A stretch of DNA of 39,117 nucleotides from assembly GCA_016650125.1 (NCBI GenBank), contig JAENWT010000022.1, positions 1 to 39,117 of the forward strand, written 5' to 3'. Source of the DNA: Thermoleophilia bacterium. GTDB lineage: Bacteria; Actinomycetota; Thermoleophilia; Solirubrobacterales; 70-9. The notes beneath the pieces were generated by a model. The model did not search any database, was not told the DNA's origin, and saw only the letters and a list, made by a program, of their open reading frames with translations. The position numbers were made by a program, and so were the translations under genes. Positions 7,986 to 16,897 of the stretch are shown here, piece by piece; position 1 is the first letter of the stretch, and each line of letters starts with the position of its first letter.

Positions 7986-9187
7986 CCGGCTTCCCAGGGC
8001 GGGGACCCGCCGAGGATGCCGGCGGCATAGTCGCCGTAAGTGCCGGCCGAGATCGCCTCCCTCGCTCCGGCCATCAGGCGCTCCATGTATGTCAGGTTGT
8101 GTTCGACCAGGATCCTCACGGCGGTCAGCTCCTCCGAACGCGAAATGTAGTTCAGATAGTCGCGATCGTAGTCCTGGCAGCCCACGCACGGGCATCCCTC
8201 GACCAGCGGGAGGTGATCCCCCGCCATGTAGCCCTTGCGCACGTCGATGCGGAAGCGCTGCTCCGGGGCCGGAGCGAGCGCCATCCCGTGCCGGGCGAGG
8301 CGGGTCGGCACGGCGCAGTCGAAGACGTCGATGCCGAGGGAGATGCCGCGCATCAGGTCGTCGACCTCACCGATCCCGAGCAGGTGCCTGGGTGCTTCGA
8401 CGGGAAGGGCGGGAACCGTGAAGCCGAGGACTTCGGCCATCTCGTCCTTGTCGCGGCCGAGCGTGCCACCGATCGCGATGCCGTCGACCGCGGCCGCCGC
8501 CACCGCCTCGCACGACTCGAGCCGCAGGTCCTCGTAGGTGCCGCCCTGGATGATCCCGAAGACCGCCTGCTTCTCAGGACCGTGCTCGTTGTGCCAGTCG
8601 AGGCTGCGGTGCAGCCAGCGGTGGGTCCTCATCGTGGAGCGGGCGGTGTATTCCCGGTCAGCGTGGAAGGGGGTGCATTCGTCGAAGACCAGGGCGATGT
8701 CGGAACCGAGTGCGGCCTGGACCGACATCGACTCCTCCGGCGAGAGCATCAGCTCGGAGCCGTCCCGATAGGACCGGAAGCGCACCCCTTCTTCTTCGAT
8801 CCCCAGGGTCTTGGCCAGCCCCTGCATCTTCCGCCCGGTTCCCTTGATTTCCTCGGCGACACCGCCGTGGGCGAGCGAGAAGACCTGAAAGCCGCCGGAG
8901 TCGGTGATGATCGCCTTGTCCCAGGCCATGAACTCGTGCAGGCCCCCGGCCTCCCTGATGCGATCCGGTCCTGGCGCGACCAGCAGGTGGTACGTGTTGC
9001 CGAGCACGATCTCGAAACCCATCCCGGCGACTTCCCTCGAGGACATGCCACGCACGCTGCCCTTGGTGGCGAGCGGGATGAAAGCCGGCGTCGCCACCGG
9101 TCCGTGCGGTGTCTGAAGGACGCCCCGGCGGGCGTCACCGTCACGGGCGGAGATTTCGAATGTGAGCCTGGCCGGGTCGTGGCGCAA
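7982..9187 (-). CDS. tgt: Queuine/preQ1 tRNA-guanine transglycosylase
   Basis: Exchanges guanine 34 of GUN-anticodon tRNAs for the queuosine precursor. The 401-residue protein has DSGGFQ (catalytic Asp used for base recognition, about 95-100), FDECTP, GIIQGG, GIGEV and DVFDCAVPTRLARHG (nucleophile Asp region), and a zinc site CPCVGC with a downstream His in VEHN. The start is TTG at 9187, one base after the gpmI stop. An AGGAG sits 14 nt upstream and can pair with the intervening CTCCT (9191-9206 on the plus strand), so translation may be coupled to gpmI. No queuosine biosynthesis gene is in the window. Confidence 0.95.
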   Translation of the reverse strand: MRHDPARLTFEISARDGDARRGVLQTPHGPVATPAFIPLATKGSVRGMSSREVAGMGFEIVLGNTYHLLVAPGPDRIREAGGLHEFMAWDKAIITDSGGFQVFSLAHGGVAEEIKGTGRKMQGLAKTLGIEEEGVRFRSYRDGSELMLSPEESMSVQAALGSDIALVFDECTPFHADREYTARSTMRTHRWLHRSLDWHNEHGPEKQAVFGIIQGGTYEDLRLESCEAVAAAAVDGIAIGGTLGRDKDEMAEVLGFTVPALPVEAPRHLLGIGEVDDLMRGISLGIDVFDCAVPTRLARHGMALAPAPEQRFRIDVRKGYMAGDHLPLVEGCPCVGCQDYDRDYLNYISRSEELTAVRILVEHNLTYMERLMAGAREAISAGTYGDYAAGILGGSPPWEAG

Positions 9188-9188
9188 G

Positions 9189-10724
9189 CTAGGAGATCAA
9201 GCTCCTGCCAGTCATCTCAACTGGCTGCTCGATTCCGAGGGCTTCGAGGATGGTCGGCGCAACGTCGGCCAGGATCCCGCCGGAAGCGAGGTCCGGGCCG
9301 GGAACGGTCAGGATCAGCGGCACCGGGTTGAGCGAGTGGGCGGTGTTCACTGATCCGTCGGGCTCGAGCATGTTGTCGGCGTTGCCGTGGTCGGCGGTGA
9401 CCAGACAGGCTCCGCCCGACGCGAGCACTGTTTCGACGACGCGTCCGAGGCAGGCGTCGACCGCTTCGATCGCCTTGACCGCCGCCGGGATCACACCGGT
9501 GTGCCCGACCATGTCGGGATTGGCGAAGTTGATGATGCCGAACCGCGGAGTCTCGGCCTGCCAGCCCTCGATGAAGGTGTCGGCGGCAGCGTTGGCGCTC
9601 ATCTCCGGCTTGAAGTCATAGGTCGCAACATCACGCGCGGAGGCAACGAGGCGGCGCTCCTCGCCCTGCCACTCCTCTTCGCGGCCCCCGTTGAAGAAAT
9701 ACGTCACGTGGGCGTACTTCTCGGTCTCGGCCACGTGCAGCTGCCGGCCTCCGGACTCCGAGATCACCTGGGCCAGGGTCACGGCCGGCCGCCGCTCGGG
9801 GAAGGCCACCGGGTAAGGCCAGCCCTTGCGGTAGACGGTCATCGTGGTCAGGTCGATCACCGGCCCGCCCGAGCGGGGGAATTCATCGAAATCGGGATCG
9901 GCCAGCGCCCGGGTGAGCTCTCGCGCCCGGTCCGGCCGGAAGTTGATGAAGATCGCGACGTCGCCCTCGTCCATGCCGTCGTAGTCGCCGATCACGGTCG
10001 GCGGGATGAACTCGTCGGTCTTGCCGGCGGCATAAGAGTCCCTGATCGCCGTTTCCGAGTCCCGCGACTTCGGGCCTTCGGCGTGGACCATCGCGTCGTA
10101 GGCGAGCTTGACTCGCTGCCAGCGTGTATCGCGGTCCATCGCGTAGTAGCGGCCGCTGATCGTTCCGATGCGACCGGCCGAGCGCAGCCACCGCTCGAGC
10201 TCCTCGACGTACTTCGCACCGCCATTCGGCAGCGTGTCGCGGCCATCGGTGATCGCGTGGAAGACGACGTCCGGCACGCCTTCCTGGCTGGCCAGCTCGA
10301 CGCAGGCCTCGAGGTGCTCCCAGCCCGAATGCACACCGCCGTCAGAGACCAGGCCGATCAGGTGCAATCTTCCGCGCGTACCATGGGCGGCAGCCCGGCG
10401 GCAGGCGGCGACCAGCGCCTCGTTGTCAAAGAAGGTGCCGTCGGCGACGGCGGTGTCGATCCGGGCGAGGTCCTGCTTGACGATCGCGCCGGCGCCGAGG
10501 TTCAGGTGCCCGACCTCGGAGTTGCCCATCTGGCCCTCGGGCAGGCCGACGTCGGGACCCTGGGCGCTCAGCTGGGTCTTCGGGTACTCGTTCCAGAGCC
10601 GGTCGAAGTTCGGCGTGTCGGCCAGCGAGATCGCGTTGCCGGGACCGGGTGGTGCCAGTCCCCACCCGTCGAGGATGACCAGGGCCATCCCGTCGACCGG
10701 CAGCTTCTGCGGCGCTCCGGCCAT
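9189..10724 (-). CDS. gpmI: 2,3-bisphosphoglycerate-independent phosphoglycerate mutase
   Basis: Interconverts 3- and 2-phosphoglycerate with two Mn ions. The ATG at 10724 overlaps the tpiA stop as TGATG (a TTG one codon upstream is the alternative), giving 511 residues, the normal length. Seen: DGWG near the N-terminus (first metal ligand), the phosphoserine segment MGNSEVGHLN (about 70-79), AITDGRDT, the NFRPDRARELT arginines, TEKYAHVTYFFNGG, and the C-terminal metal motifs NPDMVGHTG and TADHGN. It lies in the gap-pgk-tpiA-gpmI lower-glycolysis operon. Confidence 0.97.
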   Translation of the reverse strand: MAGAPQKLPVDGMALVILDGWGLAPPGPGNAISLADTPNFDRLWNEYPKTQLSAQGPDVGLPEGQMGNSEVGHLNLGAGAIVKQDLARIDTAVADGTFFDNEALVAACRRAAAHGTRGRLHLIGLVSDGGVHSGWEHLEACVELASQEGVPDVVFHAITDGRDTLPNGGAKYVEELERWLRSAGRIGTISGRYYAMDRDTRWQRVKLAYDAMVHAEGPKSRDSETAIRDSYAAGKTDEFIPPTVIGDYDGMDEGDVAIFINFRPDRARELTRALADPDFDEFPRSGGPVIDLTTMTVYRKGWPYPVAFPERRPAVTLAQVISESGGRQLHVAETEKYAHVTYFFNGGREEEWQGEERRLVASARDVATYDFKPEMSANAAADTFIEGWQAETPRFGIINFANPDMVGHTGVIPAAVKAIEAVDACLGRVVETVLASGGACLVTADHGNADNMLEPDGSVNTAHSLNPVPLILTVPGPDLASGGILADVAPTILEALGIEQPVEMTGRSLIS

Positions 10725-11506
10725 CAAGCGCCCGAGGCGGCCGAAATGATGCCGCCGAAGTCCTCTGGGTCGAGCGACGCACCCCCGACCAGGGCGCCAT
10801 CGATGTCGGGCTGGGCCATCAGCTCGGCGGCGTTGCCGGGCTTGACCGATCCGCCGTAGAGAATGCGCACCCGCTGGGCCGCTTCGGGGTCGCGGGATCG
10901 AAGCAGGTTGCGGATGAAATGGATCGCCACCTGGGCCTGTGTAAGCGTTGCGGTCTTGCCAGTCCCGATCGCCCAGATCGGCTCGTACGCGATGACCACC
11001 TTGTCGAGGTCGTCCGTATGGACCTCAGCCAGGTCGGTGATCACCTGGTGCGACAGCACCGCGTCCGTGTCGTCGGATTCACGCTCGGCCTCGGTCTCGC
11101 CGCAACAGAGGATCGGCTGGAGGCCCGCCTCGATCGCGCGCCGCACCTTCTGGGCCAGGGCCTCGTCGGTCTCGCCGAAGTTCTGTCGCCGCTCGGAATG
11201 CCCGAGGATGACGCCGTCGACCCCGATGTCGAGCAGCATCGGCGCGGAGATCTCACCGGTGAAGGCGCCGGAGTCCTCGAAGTACATGTTCTGAGCGGCC
11301 GCCTTGACCGGCGTTCCCGAGCAGCGCTCGGCGACCCGGGCCAGGGCGAGGAAGGTGGGACAGAGCGCGACCTCGGGACCATCGGCGGACTGGGTCGGCA
11401 GGAAGACGTCGAGGAATTCATCGGCCTCGCTCGCCGTCTTGTTCATTTTCCAGTTCGCAGCGATGTAAGGACGGCGGCTCATTGAGTTACTCATCTTCAG
11501 GATCAT
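10724..11506 (-). CDS. tpiA: Triosephosphate isomerase
   Basis: A TIM-barrel enzyme linking dihydroxyacetone phosphate and glyceraldehyde 3-phosphate. Active-site motifs are all present: AANWKMNK (Lys), GHSERRQNFGE (His/electrophile and Ser), AYEPIWAIGTGK (catalytic Glu and flexible loop) and LYGGSVKPGN (phosphate loop). The ATG at 11506 overlaps the pgk stop (ATGA) and gives 260 residues. In-frame ATGs at 11494 and 11482 would give the more usual N-terminus MSRRPYIAANWK, so the exact start is open. Confidence 0.97.
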   Translation of the reverse strand: MILKMSNSMSRRPYIAANWKMNKTASEADEFLDVFLPTQSADGPEVALCPTFLALARVAERCSGTPVKAAAQNMYFEDSGAFTGEISAPMLLDIGVDGVILGHSERRQNFGETDEALAQKVRRAIEAGLQPILCCGETEAERESDDTDAVLSHQVITDLAEVHTDDLDKVVIAYEPIWAIGTGKTATLTQAQVAIHFIRNLLRSRDPEAAQRVRILYGGSVKPGNAAELMAQPDIDGALVGGASLDPEDFGGIISAASGA

Positions 11507-12690
11507 GCCTCGTTCAGGGCTTCGACGCCGGGCAGTCGCTTTCCCTCGAGCAGTTCGAGGGAGGCGCCGCCGCCGGTCGAGACCCAGTCGACCTTGTCGG
11601 TCAGCCCGAACTTCGCCAGGGCGGCGACCGAATCACCACCGCCGACCACGGTGAACCCGGGCGCTTCGGCCACCGCCTCGGCGACCACCTTGGTCCCGGC
11701 GGCGAATGGCTCGAGCTCGAACGCGCCCATCGGGCCGTTCCAGAGCACGGTTCCGGCCTGCGCGATCCGGCTGGCATAGTCGGCCGCCGTGTTCGGCCCG
11801 ATGTCGAGGCCCATCCAGCCCTCGGGGACCTCCACCCCATCGAGGTCCGCATATTCCGTGTCGGCCGAGAATTCGCGGCCGATCGCGAGATCGGTGGGCA
11901 GGATCAGCTCGCAATTCGATGACTCGGCCTTCTTCAGGGCTTCGGCGGCCAGCGGAATGCCTTCTTCCTCAACCAGGGAGTTGCCGGTACCGATCCCCTG
12001 GGCCCGGTAGAACGGGAAACACATGGCACCGCCGATCAGGATCTGGTCGGCAAGGTCGATGAAGCGGTCGATCACTCCGACCTTGTCCGAGACCTTGGCT
12101 CCGCCAAGGATGACGACCAGCGGCCGCGTCGGCTCGTCGGCGACCGCATCCAGGTTCTCGACTTCCCGTTCGAGCAGCAGCCCGGCATAGGCCGGCAGCA
12201 GTGCGGCCACGCCGGCCGTGCTGGCGTGGGCGCGGTGGGCGGTGCCGAAGGCGTCGTTGACGTAGAGGTCGCCGAGCTCGGCCAGGTCGCGAGCCAGCCC
12301 GGGATCGTTTGCGGTCTCGCCGTCCTCGAACCGCACGTTCTCGAGCAGCATGACCTGGCCCGGCTCGAGCCGGTCGGCCATGTCCCGGGCCTGCGATCCA
12401 GCAACTTCCGGGGCCAGCAGGATTTCACGGTCGAGCAGTTCGCCCAGCCGGTCGGCGGCCGGCTTCAGGGACAGCTCCGGAACCACTTCGCCCTTCGGGC
12501 GGCCCAGGTGCGAAACCAGGATCACCCGGGCTTTGCGGTCGACCAGCAACTGGATCGTGGGCAGCGCCGCCCGGATCCGGGTGTCGTCGGTGACCTCACC
12601 GTCATCGAGCGGCACGTTGAAGTCGACCCGCATCAAGACGCGTTTGCCGCCGACCTCGGCGTCCCGGACCGAAGCTCTGGAGAAGGACAT
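11503..12690 (-). CDS. pgk: Phosphoglycerate kinase
   Basis: The start is ATG 12690, preceded at 8 nt by AGGGG, giving 395 residues (the normal size); longer upstream starts run towards gap and are unlikely. Seen: the substrate-binding RVDFNVPLDDG, SHLGRPKGEV, the ALLPAYAGLLLEREV hinge, ILGGAKVSDKVGV, and the nucleotide-binding NGPMGAFE and VVGGGDSVAAL. It makes ATP from 1,3-bisphosphoglycerate and lies 26 bp after gap in the glycolytic operon. Confidence 0.97.
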   Translation of the reverse strand: MSFSRASVRDAEVGGKRVLMRVDFNVPLDDGEVTDDTRIRAALPTIQLLVDRKARVILVSHLGRPKGEVVPELSLKPAADRLGELLDREILLAPEVAGSQARDMADRLEPGQVMLLENVRFEDGETANDPGLARDLAELGDLYVNDAFGTAHRAHASTAGVAALLPAYAGLLLEREVENLDAVADEPTRPLVVILGGAKVSDKVGVIDRFIDLADQILIGGAMCFPFYRAQGIGTGNSLVEEEGIPLAAEALKKAESSNCELILPTDLAIGREFSADTEYADLDGVEVPEGWMGLDIGPNTAADYASRIAQAGTVLWNGPMGAFELEPFAAGTKVVAEAVAEAPGFTVVGGGDSVAALAKFGLTDKVDWVSTGGGASLELLEGKRLPGVEALNEA

Positions 12691-12716
12691 TGCCTGTACC
12701 CCTGATCGCGGTTTCG

Positions 12717-13757
<1,041 letters not shown>

Positions 13758-13770
13758 TTACCTAAGGGAC

Positions 13771-13776
13771 ATTCTA
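13771..13776 (-). promoter_or_regulatory. Candidate -10 element for the gap operon
   Basis: TAGAAT on the minus strand lies 52 nt upstream of the gap ATG in the 96-bp space after the VOC gene. It would give a leader of about 45 nt containing the strong Shine-Dalgarno. No convincing -35. Confidence 0.3.
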
Positions 13777-13814
13777 TTGAGGTGGGGTCCTGATCCGGCC
13801 GGACCCCTCCCGGG

Positions 13815-14177
13815 TCAGTCTGTGCCGACGGTCAATTCGATGTCGTGGCCGTCCGGATCCCGGAGGAAAGCGGAATACGAGCCCGATCCGTGGCCACCGG
13901 GCTCGCCCGGCTTGGCGACACTGGAACCACCGGAATTGCAGCCACCCTCCCAGGCGGCCTTGACCGCGGCGATGCCGGGTGCACCGAGGCTGACCAGCGT
14001 CCCTTCGGCGCGAGCGCCGTTGCGCTCGCTGATGAAGAGGATCGGCCGCGAGATGCCGTAGCCGATCGCGCCGTCTTCGCTCACGTGGCGGCGCCAGCCG
14101 AGTGGCGAAAGCAGCGCGTCGTAGAAGGCCGAGGACCGTTGGAGGTCGGAGATTTCGAGAACGATGTGATGAAGCAC
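13815..14177 (-). CDS. VOC-family (glyoxalase/bleomycin-resistance fold) protein
   Basis: The 120-residue protein opens with LHHIVLEISDLQRSSAFYDALL, the usual first beta-alpha unit with a metal-ligand His, and ends with FLRDPDGHDIELTV, the typical last strand with the C-terminal Glu ligand. It is a single VOC module, which normally works as a dimer. Substrate unknown; members include glyoxalases, dioxygenases and thiol transferases. The start codon is GTG with only a weak ribosome binding site. It lies between an exporter operon and gap. Confidence 0.85.
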   Translation of the reverse strand: MLHHIVLEISDLQRSSAFYDALLSPLGWRRHVSEDGAIGYGISRPILFISERNGARAEGTLVSLGAPGIAAVKAAWEGGCNSGGSSVAKPGEPGGHGSGSYSAFLRDPDGHDIELTVGTD

Positions 14178-14248
14178 GCGCGGCAGGTTATTGGAGTGTG
14201 TGCGGCAAGTGCCTCATGCCCGTCGGCCAGGCCATGCGATTGACCAGC

Positions 14249-15019
14249 TCAGTGCCGCGGGGTCCAGCGGAAATACCGGATCGAGAGCAGCAGGCCGGCC
14301 AGCCCCCAGATCGCGACCACCGCCAGATTCCCCCATTCGAAGCCGGATCCGACCGTGTTCGGGTTGTATGCGGAAAAGAACGCCTCGAAGAAGTCCCGGA
14401 TCGGGAAGTGGTTGGCGAACGAAAGGACGCCGTCGGGGATCTCGCTCTCCGGGATGAAGATGCCCGAGAGGAAATACAGCGGCAGGGTGATCAGGTTGGT
14501 GATCGCCGGCGCCGCCTCCCGCGAGGGGATTATCGCGGTCATCGCGATGCCGAGGCAGCAGAAAGACGAGGCCCCGACGAGGAGGGTCGTGATCAGCGCC
14601 GGCAGCCGCTCCCACGGGATCGGCGCGTCGTAGAGGACCCGTCCGATGATCGTGATCACGACCACCATCAAGACCGAGATGACGATCGCGTTGCCGACCC
14701 GCCCGGCGATGAAGACCCAGGGCGGCAAGGGCGTGCCGCGGCCACGCTTGAGCAAACCGGCTTCACGGGCGATGGTCAGGTTAATCGCAAGGCTGACCAT
14801 GGTCGCCGAGACAACCGCGAGGGTGACGATCGCCGGCACGTAATAGGTCGTGGTCGGCAGGTTGTCGAGCGTCTTGATCTTGTCGTTGCCGAAGATCGTC
14901 GCGAAGATCAGCAGGAAGATCACCGGCAGCAGGGCCGTGAAGAAGACCGAAGCGGGATTCCGCCAGAAGACCTTCTGGGTGAACCTGAATTCGTGGAGGA
15001 CGAGCCGGATCGAACTCAT
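14249..15019 (-). CDS. ABC-2 type transporter permease (DrrB-like)
   Basis: The ATG at 15019 overlaps the upstream ATPase stop as ATGA and gives 256 residues; the longer open frame is rejected. Six hydrophobic segments follow an N-terminal amphipathic region (LVLHEFRFTQKVFWRNP), matching the YadH/DrrB ABC-2 permease pattern. It pairs with the ATPase encoded just upstream. Substrate unknown. Confidence 0.87.
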   Translation of the reverse strand: MSSIRLVLHEFRFTQKVFWRNPASVFFTALLPVIFLLIFATIFGNDKIKTLDNLPTTTYYVPAIVTLAVVSATMVSLAINLTIAREAGLLKRGRGTPLPPWVFIAGRVGNAIVISVLMVVVITIIGRVLYDAPIPWERLPALITTLLVGASSFCCLGIAMTAIIPSREAAPAITNLITLPLYFLSGIFIPESEIPDGVLSFANHFPIRDFFEAFFSAYNPNTVGSGFEWGNLAVVAIWGLAGLLLSIRYFRWTPRH

Positions 15020-15933
15020 GCTTCGGTCAACCGGAGGTAGACGTCTTCGAGGCTCGGGCGTTTCACTTCGAGGCCGGTCAGCGGCAGGTTGCGCTCGAGC
15101 GCCCACGCGGTGATGACCTGGAGGTCTTTGACCGCGTCGTCGGTTTCGATGACCGCGATCCGGCCGTTACCGCCGAGTTCGTCTTCTACGGCCGCCCGTC
15201 CGGCCGCCGGCAGGTCGCCCGGGCTGATCCCCTCAGGCAGGACGAAGGTGATCCTGGTCGGCAGGTTCTCGCGGCCACCGAGGTTCTCGGGAGTGTCTTC
15301 GGCCACGATCACGCCGTCGCTCATCACCGCAACGCGGTCGGCCAGCGCCTGGGCCTCCTCGAGGTAATGCGTGGTCAGCAGGACCGTCTTGCCGAGATCC
15401 CGCAGCCCACTGATCATCTCCCAGGCGTGGCGCCTCGCCGACGGGTCGAATCCGGTCGTCGGCTCGTCGAGGAAGAGCAGCTCGGGGTCGCCGATCAGCG
15501 CAATGCCGACGTCGAGACGGCGCTGCTGTCCGCCGGAGAGCCGGCCGGCGCGTTTGCCGGCGCTCTCCTCGAGCCCGACCAGGCTGATCACCTCTTCGAC
15601 CGGACGAGGGTTGCTGAAGTAGCCGGCGTAGAGCTGGAGCGACTCGCTGACCGTCAGGGTGGGCTCCAGAGTCGTGCCCTGGAGCACGATCCCGATCTTT
15701 TCGCGCCAGGCCCTGGTCGGGTGGGCAGGATCGATTCCGAGCACTTCGACCTCGCCACCATCGCGTCCGAGGTAGCCCTCGAGGATCTCGACCGTGGTCG
15801 TCTTGCCGGCGCCGTTCGGTCCCAGCACACCAAGGATCTCTTCGCGGCCGACCTCGAGATCGATGCCTTTGAGCGCCGAGAACTCGCCATAGGACTTGCG
15901 CAGCCCCTGAATGGATATGACCGGATCGGACAC
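15016..15933 (-). CDS. ABC transporter ATP-binding protein (DrrA-like)
   Basis: The 305-residue ATPase has Walker A GPNGAGKT (38-45), Q-loop VLQGTTLEPTLTV, signature LSGGQQRRLDVG, Walker B LLFLDEPTTGFDP and switch His in TTHYLEEA, followed by an 85-residue C-terminal domain of the DrrA/daunorubicin-resistance type. It is the second, unrelated exporter pair of the window and sits between rapZ and the permease gene. Confidence 0.94.
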   Translation of the reverse strand: MSDPVISIQGLRKSYGEFSALKGIDLEVGREEILGVLGPNGAGKTTTVEILEGYLGRDGGEVEVLGIDPAHPTRAWREKIGIVLQGTTLEPTLTVSESLQLYAGYFSNPRPVEEVISLVGLEESAGKRAGRLSGGQQRRLDVGIALIGDPELLFLDEPTTGFDPSARRHAWEMISGLRDLGKTVLLTTHYLEEAQALADRVAVMSDGVIVAEDTPENLGGRENLPTRITFVLPEGISPGDLPAAGRAAVEDELGGNGRIAVIETDDAVKDLQVITAWALERNLPLTGLEVKRPSLEDVYLRLTEA

Positions 15934-15986
15934 GGATTGATCCTATGGATCGGCGGCTCCGGGCCGGGGTCAGCCCGGTGGCGTCG

Positions 15987-16838
15987 TCAGTTGGCGAGAT
16001 CGCGGTGGGTCACTCGCACGGCCACGTCCTCGCGCCGGGAGAGATCCCGCCAGATCCGCTCGGCGACGGTCACAGAGCGGTGGCGGCCTCCGGTGCAGCC
16101 GATCGCGATCGTGAGGTGGCTCTTGCCCTCGGCGACGTAAGCCGGGACCAGGAACTCGAGCAGCGGCAGAAGCCGGCCATAGAACTCGCCGGCCTGGGTG
16201 CCTGCTTCGACGAACTCGCGCACTTCTTCATCGAGGCCGGTCATCGGACGCAGGTCGTCGACGTAATGCGGGTTCGGCAGGAAGCGCACGTCCAGGGTCA
16301 GGTCGGCATCCCGGGGCGGGCCGTTCTTGAAACCGAAGGTCAGCAGGGTCACCGCCATGCGGCCGCCGTCCTCGGCCGCGACCATGTCCTCGGCGATCCG
16401 CCGCCGCAGCATCGCCGCGGTGTCGGTCGAGGTGTCCATGACCATGTCCGCCCGCTCTCGAAGCGGCGCCAGCAGCTTTCGTTCGGCCGCTATGCCGTCG
16501 AGGATCCGGCCCTCGGGCGCCAGCGGATGGCGGCGCCGGGTCTCCTTGTAGCGGTCGGTCAGGATCTCTTCGTTGGCTTCGAGGAAGAGCACCTGGGGGC
16601 GCAGGCCATCCTTCTCGAGTTCTTCGAGCACCTGGAGCAGCTCGTCGAAGTACTCGCCGCTTCGCACGTCAGAGACGACAGCCGCACGTTCGACCCCGCT
16701 GCCCGGCAGCCGGAACATCTCGCCGAGCGCCCCGATCATCTGCGGCGGCAGGTTGTCGACGCAGAAGTAGCCGTTGTCTTCGAAAGCGGCGATCGCCTCG
16801 GACTTTCCCGCGCCGGAATGCCCGGTGATGACCACCAT
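15987..16838 (-). CDS. rapZ: RapZ/YvcJ-family nucleotide-binding protein
   Basis: A P-loop protein with Walker A GHSGAGKS near the N-terminus, YFCVDNLPPQM (family signature), DVRSGEYF, the segment TLLTFGFKNGPPRDADL and the C-terminal IAIGCTGGRHRSV, which binds a small ligand in E. coli RapZ. The start is taken at ATG 16838 because an AGAGGTG sequence lies 5 nt before it and the resulting 283 residues match the usual 284; ATG 16889 would add 17 polar residues without a ribosome binding site. In E. coli RapZ guides RNase E to GlmZ; in Gram-positives its role is less clear. It follows uvrC as in many actinobacteria. Confidence 0.93.
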   Translation of the reverse strand: MVVITGHSGAGKSEAIAAFEDNGYFCVDNLPPQMIGALGEMFRLPGSGVERAAVVSDVRSGEYFDELLQVLEELEKDGLRPQVLFLEANEEILTDRYKETRRRHPLAPEGRILDGIAAERKLLAPLRERADMVMDTSTDTAAMLRRRIAEDMVAAEDGGRMAVTLLTFGFKNGPPRDADLTLDVRFLPNPHYVDDLRPMTGLDEEVREFVEAGTQAGEFYGRLLPLLEFLVPAYVAEGKSHLTIAIGCTGGRHRSVTVAERIWRDLSRREDVAVRVTHRDLAN

Positions 16839-16897
16839 GGTCACCTCTTTCCCCGTGCCGCTCTCCCCTGGCTCTTCTTGATCGCCCATCTGAATTT

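Noticed and set aside
9387-10859. Long plus-strand open frame opposite gpmI
   Set aside because: It lies wholly on the complement of a well-identified enzyme, is rich in D/R/V/G from reversed codons and shows no family motif.
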